Source: Chitinophaga arvensicola
Lineage (GTDB): Bacteria > Bacteroidota > Bacteroidia > Chitinophagales > Chitinophagaceae
Reading direction: 5' to 3'
Length of the DNA stretch: 64,000 nucleotides
Assembly (NCBI RefSeq): GCF_900110835.1
Contig: NZ_FOJG01000003.1
Span: 62,001 to 126,000, forward strand
Below, one piece after another: positions 53,905 to 61,881 of the stretch. Made by a program: the position numbers and the translations under genes. Below the pieces are notes generated by a model. That model did no database searches, was not told the DNA's origin, and saw only the letters and a list, made by a program, of their open reading frames with translations. Every line of letters begins with the position of its first letter. The first letter of the stretch is position 1.

Positions 53905-54729
53905 TTAAGCTGCTTTTTTTAGAATAGATTTACTAAATTCTTCGGGAGACAAATACCCTAATATTGAATGTCTTCGCTGCCTGTTGTACCATATTTCGAT
54001 GAACTCAAACAGCTCCCTTTTCGCGACATCTGTTGAGTCATATACAGTATGGTGGCCGGTTTCTGATTTAAGGATCTTGAAGAAATTTTCCATTACTGCA
54101 TTATCCCAGCAATTGCCCTTTCTACTCATGCTCTGTTGTACAGAGTTACCTTTTAGCAGATCTCTGAACTCTCCGCTGGCATACTGTACACCTCTGTCTG
54201 AGTGGAAAATCATAGCCGGAGCCACTGATCTATTTTTAATCGCCATATTCCAGGCAGTAACAACAGTCTCCCTGGCTGTCATCCCAGTACTCATTGACCA
54301 TCCGACAATCCTTCTATCAAACAGGTCCATGATCGCTGTCAAATAAAGCCATCCACATTTTGTCCGGATGTAAGTTAGATCAGAAACCCATTTCTCTGAT
54401 GGTGCAGTGGCAGTAAATTCCCTGTTGAGGATATTGGGAGACACTTCCAGATTATGATTGGAATCTGTCGTACATACCCGGAATTTGCCCGTAATAATAC
54501 TACGAAGCCCTTTGTCCTTCATGATCCTGGCTACTCTGGGTCTGGATACATGTAGGCCCATCTGTCTAAGTTCTGCAGTTATTTTTGGGCTACCATATCG
54601 GCCTTTGCTTTTGTGATAGATATCTTCCACTCTTTTGCAAAGCACTTCCCTGCACATGGATAGTTTTGACTGTTCTCTTCCAGACCAGGCATAATAACCA
54701 CTACGGCTTACTTTAAACACCTTACACAT
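53905..54729 (-). CDS. IS3-family transposase OrfB (DDE integrase)
   Basis: 274 residues from the ATG at 54729, but the frame is open upstream and continues GRQQIFGFVKDHLAEFDVGK, so the natural product is very likely the OrfAB fusion made by frameshifting. The HTH_21 region (VSRSGYYAWSGRE) is followed by an rve integrase core with the DDE triad: Asp in WVSDLTYIRTK, Asp in FHSDRGVQYAS and Glu in NAVMENFFKILKSE, then the C-terminal IEIWYNRQRRHSILGYLSPEEF. All catalytic residues are intact, so the element may still be active. Confidence 0.93.
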   Translation of the reverse strand: MCKVFKVSRSGYYAWSGREQSKLSMCREVLCKRVEDIYHKSKGRYGSPKITAELRQMGLHVSRPRVARIMKDKGLRSIITGKFRVCTTDSNHNLEVSPNILNREFTATAPSEKWVSDLTYIRTKCGWLYLTAIMDLFDRRIVGWSMSTGMTARETVVTAWNMAIKNRSVAPAMIFHSDRGVQYASGEFRDLLKGNSVQQSMSRKGNCWDNAVMENFFKILKSETGHHTVYDSTDVAKRELFEFIEIWYNRQRRHSILGYLSPEEFSKSILKKAA

Positions 54730-54761
54730 TTTCCCGACATCAAATTCTGCCAGATGGTCCT

Positions 54762-55088
54762 TTACGAACCCGAATATTTGTTGTCTTCCCTGGAGAAAGT
54801 GCTCACTGCCTTTTTTAGTATCCGGTTTTCCATTTCAGCCTCTTGTAGCGCTTTCCTAAGGGATTGGATTTCCTTCTGCTCAGCTGTCAAATCCTGTTTC
54901 CCATTCCCCGGAAAACTGCGGGTTTCATCCGCACTGAACTCTCTGGTCCACCGACGAAGCATACCTACGTCTATACCCAGTTCTTTTGCTACAGTTCCAG
55001 CTGGCTTGCCACTTTTATGTAATTCTACTGCCATTAATTTGAAGGATTTATCATAACCCCTTCTTGCTTTTTTACTCATTGTAATCAA
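54762..55088 (-). CDS. IS3-family OrfA (HTH_Tnp_1 protein)
   Basis: 108 residues: a helix-turn-helix (YDKSFKLMAVELHKSGKPAGTVAKELGI, then RRWTREF) that binds the element ends, and a C-terminal leucine-zipper helix (LTAEQKEIQSLRKALQEAEMENRILKKAV). The slippery heptamer A AAA AAG lies on the minus strand at 54816-54810 within the codons for LKKA. Slipping back one base there moves ribosomes into the frame of OrfB. Confidence 0.92.
   Translation of the reverse strand: MITMSKKARRGYDKSFKLMAVELHKSGKPAGTVAKELGIDVGMLRRWTREFSADETRSFPGNGKQDLTAEQKEIQSLRKALQEAEMENRILKKAVSTFSREDNKYSGS
54810..54816 (-). promoter_or_regulatory. Programmed -1 frameshift site (A6G) of the IS3 element
   Basis: The minus strand reads CTA AAA AAG GCA in the OrfA frame. 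A -1 slip on A-AAA-AAG gives AAA AAA GGC AGT GAG..., which runs straight into the OrfB frame (GRQQIFGF...). This is the standard way IS3 elements make the active OrfAB transposase. Confidence 0.85.
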
Positions 55089-55137
55089 AGTTAAGGAAAG
55101 AGCTTAACTATATGTCCAATCAAAGGTAGCAGGTCCA

Positions 55138-55347
55138 GTCTTTCACTGTAAGGTAACGAAAGACACCAGAAAAGCTGATCAGGAAAGAAAACTTCAAAAG
55201 GAGGTGCCTGTTATCAGGAATTTAGAAAATGGAGTGGTGTATAAAAACTTTATGCAGATAAAAGATGATGTTATTGATTTTGTGGATGCGGAGATCAGCA
55301 GGATTATGAATGATCCAATGAAAACGCATTTGATAGTTAAGAGGTAA
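55138..55347 (+). pseudogene. 3' gene fragment at the right end of the IS element
   Basis: A frame running out of the IS end reads VFHCKVTKDTRKADQERKL, then ...VIRNLENGVVYKNFMQIKDD and VIDFVDAEISRIMNDPMKTH, ending LIVKR and TAA at 55345. Composition and codon use look like real coding sequence, so this is probably the C-terminal end of a gene cut by the IS or by a deletion next to it. No family recognised. About 100 bases without features separate it from the HEPN-like gene. Confidence 0.45.
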
Positions 55348-55447
55348 TTTCTTTAATATAAGAATTACACCACCTCCGTAATTAAAAGGTCAAAGGCACA
55401 TTAGAAACTTGCCTTTGACCTTGAGATAAGTTTAATGATGCAGCTTT

Positions 55448-56884
55448 TTATCTTATCCAGGTTATAAATGGTGAAGAGATAAGCTGAAATTCTTTGTTAA
55501 AGATAGCATCCTTATTCTTACGCATATTAGTTAATAAATATTCCACTGCTTCCTTCTGACGCCGATCCACTACCGTTTCATTAACACACTCTAATAATTC
55601 ATGACACGCATCTCTGGAAAGACTATTTGAAATTTTACGTTGCACTTCGGACGTTGTCAAGGCAAGTATGATTTTCGGAGTATACTTAGGAGCAATAATT
55701 TTCAAGAACTGATTATAATATGGTTTGGCTTGTGGAGAAACCCCACCAAAATAATTATATCCCCTTCCAATTCGACAGAGAATCACAGCCTCTATTAAGT
55801 GCGTAGAAACAATTTCAGGAACACTTTCTGCATTGTCAATGTACGTCATTATCTCTTCCATTATAGAGCCTTCATGAAAATAGTTATCATAGGAATAATG
55901 TGCATTTTTTAATCTACTGGCTAACTTATCCAATGTAACCTCTTTCTCCCTTATATCTAAATAACTATTACCATTTACGAAACCAAAAAATTCAATTCCT
56001 TTCGTATGTTTTTCTACATGAAGATTATTTCTGTACCCGGCAAGAATCAAACCTAGGCGGTCTTTTTCCTGATCGGTACATAGGCTCCAAATAATAGGAG
56101 CCATTATTGAAATGTTCTTTTGGAGTACTGTACTCGTTTCAGTAGAAACATATACAGAAAAGAATATTCGGATGATGCTATCACAATGACGTGTTGGTAA
56201 TTGTTGTAATCTAGGTATTACATTTTCAATCCACGGTTGATCAATCACTTGATCATGACCTTTAAAATTCTGGATAAATGCCTGAACATGGATCGCATCT
56301 GGTGAGGGTTGAGATAATAATACCTCCTGTATACACGTCTCCACATATCCCAACAACTCAAAGGCATTTATTTGGGAATCATTTTGGTGTGAAATTCCGA
56401 TATGGTTTCTCATATCGAGAATGTGAGCCAATTTTTTATGGGTGGTTTCTGTGATTAGTTCTAATTTCCAACAGGTATCCAACAATACCTTCTCTTTTAA
56501 CATTGGTAAATCTCCGGCGTCTTTATATAAGGAACGAGAACTACCACCAACAGCCTTATCAAAAAATATGTCTAGGCCATACGTTATCGCTATTTTATGC
56601 AATGCCAGAACGACTTCATTCCAAATGGAATTCATTGAATAATCGAATATTCCAAATCCCGCTCCTATTACGAACTTAGAGAGGTATTTTGCATCCTTTT
56701 TTATTTCTGCAGGAACACGATTTATTAATGTCTCCAGGTTTTTCCCCATTGTTTCACGCTGGTCGAGTGAGGCAATAATACCGTCGGATGGTAATCCCAG
56801 ATATTTTAAGAAATCTTCAATGCGGTGGACCTGGCTCTCAATTATAGATGTGGTCTCTGGTACTTGTTGTATTTTATTTTCCAT
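55448..56884 (-). CDS. Uncharacterised protein with HEPN-like RNase motif
   Basis: 478 residues, no annotated family recognised. A helical N-terminal half contains LDMRNHIGISHQN (Arg159, Asn160, His166), which matches the R-N-x-x-x-x-x-H pattern of HEPN ribonucleases acting in abortive infection and toxin systems. The preceding helices (LLDTCWKLELITETTHKKLAHI) fit the HEPN bundle. The C-terminal half (about 240-478) is helical with VSTHLIEAVILCRIGRGYNYFGG and may sense or regulate. It is a single minus-strand gene with a palindrome about 100 bases upstream. Defence role inferred from motif and neighbourhood. Confidence 0.65.
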   Translation of the reverse strand: MENKIQQVPETTSIIESQVHRIEDFLKYLGLPSDGIIASLDQRETMGKNLETLINRVPAEIKKDAKYLSKFVIGAGFGIFDYSMNSIWNEVVLALHKIAITYGLDIFFDKAVGGSSRSLYKDAGDLPMLKEKVLLDTCWKLELITETTHKKLAHILDMRNHIGISHQNDSQINAFELLGYVETCIQEVLLSQPSPDAIHVQAFIQNFKGHDQVIDQPWIENVIPRLQQLPTRHCDSIIRIFFSVYVSTETSTVLQKNISIMAPIIWSLCTDQEKDRLGLILAGYRNNLHVEKHTKGIEFFGFVNGNSYLDIREKEVTLDKLASRLKNAHYSYDNYFHEGSIMEEIMTYIDNAESVPEIVSTHLIEAVILCRIGRGYNYFGGVSPQAKPYYNQFLKIIAPKYTPKIILALTTSEVQRKISNSLSRDACHELLECVNETVVDRRQKEAVEYLLTNMRKNKDAIFNKEFQLISSPFITWIR

Positions 56885-57191
56885 AATAAATTTTAAATAA
56901 TTCGACCAGGTTCAACAAAATCGGAGCCGATTTGCAAAAACAAACAAAGCGCCACCTCAACGGTTAGATTGCGAAAAACAATTATGTGACATAATTACAC
57001 AAAATGCCACTTTGGCCATAAAGTAATTAGAAAAAATGCTTTTTTGTCACATTATTATATAAAATAATTATACAACTCTTTGATACTTAAAAGCCCACCT
57101 CTAACATGAAGGATTAAAAGAAAAACAAATGTTGCATAGTACCGAAAAAAAATATGGCTACCAAAATATAGCCATATTCGATTTTATCATT
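56885..57191. other. AT-rich intergenic region with palindromic operator candidate
   Basis: No gene is seen. At 56981-56995 ATTATGT-G-ACATAAT is a perfect 7+7 inverted repeat, and a related half-site TTGTCACATTATTATA occurs around 57045-57060. They lie between the HTH gene and the HEPN-like gene, both on the minus strand, and could bind the HTH protein or another regulator controlling the HEPN-like gene. Confidence 0.4.
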
Positions 57192-57455
57192 TTAACGCTT
57201 TCCTTTGCTCATTACCTCATTTACCAGATCTGCATCATAAAAAATCAGTCCTCCAATTTTTGAAAATGGTAGAGTTCCATTAATTCTCATTGTTTGCAAT
57301 GTTCCAGCAGAAATACCTAAAAGCTCTCTAACCTGGTACGATTTCAACCATTTCTTATTTTGCTGCAGCCTGCCATCCATTAATGCCTTTATTTCTTTTA
57401 GTAAGTCTGCTTTAAATACTTCTAAATCCTGAAGTGTGATTATTTCTTTTGCCAT
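57192..57455 (-). CDS. Excisionase-like helix-turn-helix protein
   Basis: 87 residues: a short N-terminal helix (LQDLEVFKADLLKEIKALMDG) and a MerR/Xis-type winged helix, WLKSYQVRELLGISAGTLQTMRING, followed by LPFSKIGGLIFYDADLVNEVM. This is the HTH_17 fold common in excisionases and element-encoded regulators of Bacteroidota mobile elements. Together with the integrase at 49122 it could control excision; it could equally regulate the adjacent HEPN-like genes. Confidence 0.85.
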   Translation of the reverse strand: MAKEIITLQDLEVFKADLLKEIKALMDGRLQQNKKWLKSYQVRELLGISAGTLQTMRINGTLPFSKIGGLIFYDADLVNEVMSKGKR

Positions 57456-57609
57456 TCTCGTTTTTTCTTGAATTTAAAATAAAAAACAAAAACAGATAAA
57501 TATTTAATTCATTAATATATGAATATCAATAAATTACAAGTATAAAAATAATAATCGCAGAATAATTTTGATAGCTATGCTATCAAATACCTATTGCATC
57601 ATAATAGCA

Positions 57610-58245
57610 TTAATCAAAGTAACCAGAGGTCAAGAATTTCTTCATAAAAGATCCTAAGTCATTTAAAATCCTGTCAAACTCCGAAGAAAAATTGATTGCA
57701 TCAACCCAAGATATAGCACAAATAATCTCAATTTGGGATAAAACCTCCATATCTCTATGAGCTATAGAAAAATTTCTAATTGTATTCAGGTTGGGCTTAT
57801 GAGTTACTTTGTAATCATTTAACCTCTTCGCTATTATATTCAAATCAGATTTTAATGAATCACTGTCGGGTAAATCCTTTAAAATCTCACGGAATTGCTT
57901 TCCAAGCAGATTCAGTAAACCATCACAAGCCTCATGTATTAGCAGGGCTGCTTGTCTGGCAAAATACCTTTTCTCCCATTCCAATACCGCAAATGTCATA
58001 TTCTTAACTATGACCTTTAAATCGAATGATATAATACTAACGTAGCTAGCAATATTCCAAATAGCTTTGGATTTAGGTAGATTATTGGCATTGCAATGCT
58101 CCAGAGATACCCGGAAATATTGTAATACCTTTTCCTGGTTTTCTAAGTTTATTGCGAAAGTGGCAGAAAACTCCTTTAATTTTCCTTTTAAAAGCTCTCC
58201 AAACTCTTTATCAGTATCCGTAATGTTATAAGGTAGTGGTAACAT
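57610..58245 (-). CDS. Uncharacterised protein with HEPN-type RNase motif
   Basis: 211 residues, mostly helical. The motif IRNFSIAHRD (Arg157, Asn158, His163) gives the R-N-x4-H signature with the A-H-R-D form typical of HEPN ribonucleases and their AbiU2-like relatives. IHEACDGLLNLLGKQFREIL supplies a further bundle helix. It is the last gene of a three-gene minus-strand run (59911-57610), with 65 bases between it and the next. Probable role: toxin-like RNase or its sensor in a defence set. No family name assigned. Confidence 0.62.
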   Translation of the reverse strand: MLPLPYNITDTDKEFGELLKGKLKEFSATFAINLENQEKVLQYFRVSLEHCNANNLPKSKAIWNIASYVSIISFDLKVIVKNMTFAVLEWEKRYFARQAALLIHEACDGLLNLLGKQFREILKDLPDSDSLKSDLNIIAKRLNDYKVTHKPNLNTIRNFSIAHRDMEVLSQIEIICAISWVDAINFSSEFDRILNDLGSFMKKFLTSGYFD

Positions 58246-58310
58246 TATTTAAGTTTAAATAATCAAATTAAATCACACTAATCAAACAGCCTGAGATGAA
58301 AAATATCCAC

Positions 58311-58988
58311 CTATTCTAGGCCACTATCTTTGTCTTTATAAAAAAGTACGTTTACAAAAGAAATAGTATTTGCCATTTCTTTAAAAAAATCCTCACTGAG
58401 ATCAAAATCTAATGAGTTGTATAAATGGAGAATATTTCTCTTCTTGTTAAGAAGGCAGACAAAGTCGGTTATTGCAGATGGTAATTGAATCACTTTCTGA
58501 TATCCTGGACTTAATAAAGTACTTATAGACAAAGTCTTTTCCCCTAACGAATTATGAGATATTTCTTTTCCACTGTTAACTACAAACGGCTCAGTACAAT
58601 GTAAATCTCTCAGAGACACAGGCTGTCTACCTTGTAATTTTGAAAGCAACTTACAAGTTTCTGTTTTCAGTATAGAATGAATTAGGTATTCATGTCTAAG
58701 TAGTTCTGCTTTCACGAAATTCTCAAAAAAAATGCAGATTTTAACGTAATCCGGAATTAATTCAAAGTGGTAGTCATTTATAATGGTTACTACTCGATTC
58801 TCAGGCAATGTTTTACCACTTTTTCTAGCAGCAGTCAATTCAATATAAAAATCTCTAAGGCGTCCAAAGTTCTCAATTATGTTAGCCCGATAGAACGTCT
58901 CTCCACCATTTGTCTGTAATTGAAAAGCGGTTTGAAGAATTGTTTCCTCTGTACCGTAGTACTCGTAGAAGTTGATTCTGGCACTCAT
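58311..58988 (-). CDS. Uncharacterised protein of the HEPN-like cluster
   Basis: 225 residues, no family recognised. Predominantly helical (YVKICIFFENFVKAELLRHEYLIHSIL). KKRNILHLYNS (Arg184, His188) has an RNxxH spacing one residue shorter than the usual HEPN Rx4-6H, so a HEPN assignment is weak. Its start is only 5 bases from the stop of the gene at 58994, indicating co-transcription. It may be the inactive partner or antidote of a neighbouring HEPN protein. Confidence 0.55.
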   Translation of the reverse strand: MSARINFYEYYGTEETILQTAFQLQTNGGETFYRANIIENFGRLRDFYIELTAARKSGKTLPENRVVTIINDYHFELIPDYVKICIFFENFVKAELLRHEYLIHSILKTETCKLLSKLQGRQPVSLRDLHCTEPFVVNSGKEISHNSLGEKTLSISTLLSPGYQKVIQLPSAITDFVCLLNKKRNILHLYNSLDFDLSEDFFKEMANTISFVNVLFYKDKDSGLE

Positions 58989-58993
58989 TATTA

Positions 58994-59911
58994 CTATTCT
59001 TTAAATGCAAATTTTGAAAGAAATTGAACCGTAGTTCTCACCTCAATGGATACACTGGAAACATAATCCGGAATAAGTTCAGGAAATAGATTCAACAACT
59101 CAATTATAGTCACACATAATATCATAAGGTTCAGTTGCAACACATGGTAAACCATTTTGTTTGTTGCCATACTATCAACTAAATAATCTTGAAACTGCAT
59201 AGTGCCAATAAACTCAGAATGGGCGTGATTTGAAAAAAGCTTCCAGGAACTAAGAAATATTTCATCTTTAAGACGAGATGATCTAATTAGATCTTCCCAT
59301 CCTATTAATCTAGCGGGAGGATTTCTTTTTTTTACTTTTTTCTGTAAATCGACACTGAGAGCTTGATAGTATTCGTTAGTTTCAATTTCCAGGAGTAATT
59401 CTGCAATAATTCTCGCTTCCTCCTCCTTCCTTTCTAAATTCTCAGGCAAAGTAGATAAGTAACTTTGTCTATTGGACAAGCCACTCAATTTATATAACAA
59501 TTGCTTAAATTTTCCTTCACCATCATTTTGGGGAGAAAAAATAAAGTAATGTAAAGTGAGGTAACATTCTAATTGCGCTCTTGAAAGCACATACACTGAA
59601 GGTACATCACGTATAGCTATAAGGTTGCTACCACTTCTATATATAGGTACAGGCGTCGCAACTTGCTTTACTGAACCAGAATGCGAAGCGAGTTTCAATA
59701 ATAAAATTTCAGAAGGTTTAATCCATTCCTTTACTGGTATTTGCTTTTCATGTATCAGGTTAACCAATTGAGTAAGAATAAACAAAATATCATTGTAATC
59801 CTTTTCCAATTCTATGAAATTAATATCCTTATAGTTCTTCTCTTCTTTTTTCAAACAGTCAGCCATCAATTTTTTATCAATGACACCAGCGGGAAATTTA
59901 TTAAAGCTCAT
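58994..59911 (-). CDS. DUF5677-like helical protein, first gene of the HEPN-like cluster
   Basis: 305 residues from MSFNKFPAGVIDKK (ATG at 59911); the upstream ATG at 59956 adds 15 residues of no clear fold. Mostly helical, with LSRAQLECYLTLHYFIFSP and SWKLFSNHAHSEFIGTMQF, which resemble the two conserved blocks of DUF5677 (R..xE......YxxF and S..vH). That family is found in defence-like loci and is distantly HEPN-like. Hydrophobic helix VLQLNLMILCVTIIELLNLF near the end. Heads the run 59911-57610. Confidence 0.58.
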   Translation of the reverse strand: MSFNKFPAGVIDKKLMADCLKKEEKNYKDINFIELEKDYNDILFILTQLVNLIHEKQIPVKEWIKPSEILLLKLASHSGSVKQVATPVPIYRSGSNLIAIRDVPSVYVLSRAQLECYLTLHYFIFSPQNDGEGKFKQLLYKLSGLSNRQSYLSTLPENLERKEEEARIIAELLLEIETNEYYQALSVDLQKKVKKRNPPARLIGWEDLIRSSRLKDEIFLSSWKLFSNHAHSEFIGTMQFQDYLVDSMATNKMVYHVLQLNLMILCVTIIELLNLFPELIPDYVSSVSIEVRTTVQFLSKFAFKE

Positions 59912-60178
59912 TGTACAGATATTGATTATAGCGAAGATACCAGCATAACTGCGCAATCTAGTTGCGCAGTTAAATTAAAAAAAATAAATATCAAATTTAC
60001 TTATATATCAGACCCTAAATAGTCCACTTGACCTAATCTTGCATTTTGGAATTATTTAGTACAAATTCTATCTTGCGATGAAATCACTGAATGCCCTTGG
60101 GAGTAATCCCGTGAGTAGATCCGAAGCTCTTTTAACAACACATTGAAATCAAATAAATTACGATATCAGGGCGTCGTA

Positions 60179-60191
60179 TAGTCGTCCCGAC
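60179..60191 (+). repeat. Putative attachment-site core (distal copy)
   Basis: TAGTCGTCCCGAC is an exact copy of the end of tRNA-Pro at 39774-39786, about 20.4 kb away in the same orientation. It is flanked by arm-like repeats on both sides, as expected for an integrase attachment site. Confidence 0.75.
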
Positions 60192-60235
60192 AAAAAGGCT
60201 AAAATCATTGTAACGCTTTGTTACGCGATATGCCA

Positions 60236-60268
60236 AAAAGCCCGCAGATATTGTATCTGCGGGCTTTT
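60236..60268. terminator. Strong hairpin, identical to 48849-48881
   Basis: Same 15-bp stem and TTG loop as the left copy, followed by TTTTTT. It probably blocks transcription into the integrase leader. Confidence 0.75.
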
Positions 60269-60514
60269 TTATTTTTGCCCCATATCATCTTATATCATCG
60301 AGCTTCAAGTTGTCGGCAGAGTAATACCGTGCGTAGGTTTCAGAGTAACTTTACCTACTCAACGTAGATTTCTTGCCATATGTATTAATTTGTATTTCAA
60401 AGGATATCATCTTGTTTCAAATGATATCAGCGGCTTTGTTTCTACTCATTTTTGTTTGGGGCCTGTAAGCCACGATCCAGAGAACATGATTTGTCCATTT
60501 AAAATGAAGAAGAA

Positions 60515-60724
60515 ATGCGAAGTGAAAACACTTTCGGCGTACGCTATGCGCTGTGCCAAAACAAGAACAAAAGAAAAGACTCAGTATACGCAAGAATTGC
60601 CTGTAACAATTCTCCGGAGAGAGAACTTACAATCAAGGATAGTTTTCAACTGGGAAATTGGGATGCGGAAAGAGGTCGCCACTACCTTATCTCAAAGGAA
60701 TTAAAGGAATTCGCCACTTACTGA
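60515..60724 (+). pseudogene. Truncated tyrosine integrase (N-terminal fragment)
   Basis: Reads MRSENTFGVRYALCQNKNKR, ...SVYARIACNNSPERELTIKD, ending SKELKEFATY, closely similar to residues 5-74 of the integrase at 49122. The coding similarity stops exactly where the immunity-like gene on the opposite strand ends (60718). The catalytic domain is gone. It is the remnant of a second, older copy of the same integrase family, with its leader and attachment core still attached. Confidence 0.85.
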
Positions 60725-61263
60725 GGTACACCACCGCTTGCCCAATAAGTTAATGCATTCTCCAGATATTTGCCCAATGAGCCTTTTGTCCTCAACTGCT
60801 CCAACACAGCGGTATCACGCAAAGCTTTTTTTGAGTAATCAGTTACCCCTTCCACATTTATTGAATCACCCATATTTAAATCACTGTACGCCGCCCACTC
60901 GTATAGAAAATTCTTTGGATCAAGATGGTGCGCTCTTCTTATTAAATTCTGGGCCTCCTCTATTTTCAGATCAACATACCATTCAGACATACAGGCTATC
61001 TTTCCAATAAAAAAAAGGTACTCCGGAACCTGAGAAAATATTTCATATGATTCAACAAAATATTTTTTCAACATGCTGGCATAGAATTCACCTTCATCAG
61101 CATCATAGTTCTCTTCGACTAGCACATTCATTAGCAAATAGTTCATACTCAAATAAGCGTCCAGGTTGCTACTTTCTTTGCTAATGATTGTTTGCAGCAG
61201 ATCAAAAGCCGATTTCCAATTTTTATTTTGTTCGAATTTTAATAATTGCTCTTTCCAATTCAT
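60718..61263 (-). CDS. Putative immunity protein (TPR-like), paired with the toxin fragment
   Basis: 181 residues, helical throughout, beginning MNWKEQLLKFEQNKNWKSAFDLLQ and containing repeated helix pairs (IEEAQNLIRRAHHLDPKNFLYEWAAYSDL) of tetratricopeptide type. No family name recognised. It starts 10 bases after the toxin-like gene on the same strand; that order and spacing are usual for polymorphic toxin/immunity pairs, so immunity is the best reading. Its last bases coincide with the breakpoint of the integrase fragment. Confidence 0.6.
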   Translation of the reverse strand: MNWKEQLLKFEQNKNWKSAFDLLQTIISKESSNLDAYLSMNYLLMNVLVEENYDADEGEFYASMLKKYFVESYEIFSQVPEYLFFIGKIACMSEWYVDLKIEEAQNLIRRAHHLDPKNFLYEWAAYSDLNMGDSINVEGVTDYSKKALRDTAVLEQLRTKGSLGKYLENALTYWASGGVPQ

Positions 61264-61273
61264 AATTTAATAT

Positions 61274-61603
61274 TTAGGGAATGAACATTGTACCAATTTT
61301 GGTAATTCCGCCAACCACCATACCGCTTACCTCAACATTATAACCCTCCAGGTCTATGGATATATCCTTAAATAGCCCATTTACAGGAAGCTTTCCATTT
61401 AGCTTATTTAAAACAGCACGAAAGGTATTTTTAGGACCCCCAAATTTTGTTAATAACAGGTCCAGATTATGTGCTGCTTTATCAAATATATGATTTACTT
61501 TATTTTTCATCACATAAGCAACTGCATTATCTATCCTTTTGCTTGAAAATTGTGTCAATAATTTTCTTTCTCCCTGACTGGCGGCATTTAATATAACTGC
61601 CAC
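61274..61603 (-). CDS. Orphan C-terminal toxin domain of a polymorphic toxin
   Basis: 109 residues with a GTG start at 61603; the frame is open a little further upstream but has no ATG. VNHIFDKAAHNLDLLLTKFGG (His38, His45) and the ending SIDLEGYNVEVSGMVVGGITKIGTMFIP match the C-terminal toxin module that I recall at the end of Rhs/DUF-type toxins (HIF...HNL...F...G...V.G.V..G..kIGT.fip). The N-terminal secretion and repeat parts are absent, so this is a displaced toxin tip with its immunity gene. Likely a nuclease, by analogy only. Confidence 0.62.
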   Translation of the reverse strand: MAVILNAASQGERKLLTQFSSKRIDNAVAYVMKNKVNHIFDKAAHNLDLLLTKFGGPKNTFRAVLNKLNGKLPVNGLFKDISIDLEGYNVEVSGMVVGGITKIGTMFIP

Positions 61604-61881
61604 TGCCGCGACTCTTGTAACGCCACTGACAAAGCATTGACTCCAATCCCATCGTTGAAACCGTTGTTACAACAGGTTCAACATAATCGGCTACAAATAT
61701 GAATGTGTTATGTACCTCTAAATGCAGAAGATTGGGTTACTACCACCTATAACAAAAGGGTGCACGTTACACTATCTGAAAACATATTTTACCTGCCTGC
61801 TGAGTAATGAAATAATTTCACAAACCCATCTGATTGATGTTCGCAGAAAAAGAGACGTGATTCCAATCGTAGCTATCCCAA

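Larger units (their letters stand above)
53875..55137 (-). mobile_element. IS3-family insertion sequence, 1263 bp
   Basis: Ends defined by imperfect inverted repeats: TGGATTTGCAACA...TGGACA...TTAAGCT at the left and, on the other strand, TGGACCTGCTACC...TGGACA...TTAAGCT at the right. Both begin with TG as in the IS3 family. OrfA and OrfB lie on the minus strand with an A6G frameshift signal between them. The flanking bases (CCT on the left, GTC on the right) do not form an obvious target duplication, and different gene fragments flank the two ends, so a rearrangement through this IS is possible. Confidence 0.88.
59957..60514. other. Right attachment region and leader of the truncated integrase
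   Basis: Non-coding. In order: an arm-like AGTAATCCCGTGAGTAG (60102-60118), the attachment core (60179-60191), a GTAAC...GTTAC repeat, the strong hairpin (60236-60268), a second arm-like copy (60320-60336), GAGTAACTTTACCTACTCAAC, paired GATATCA boxes and a CTACTC box. From the core onward it is homologous to 48800-49121. Confidence 0.65.
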
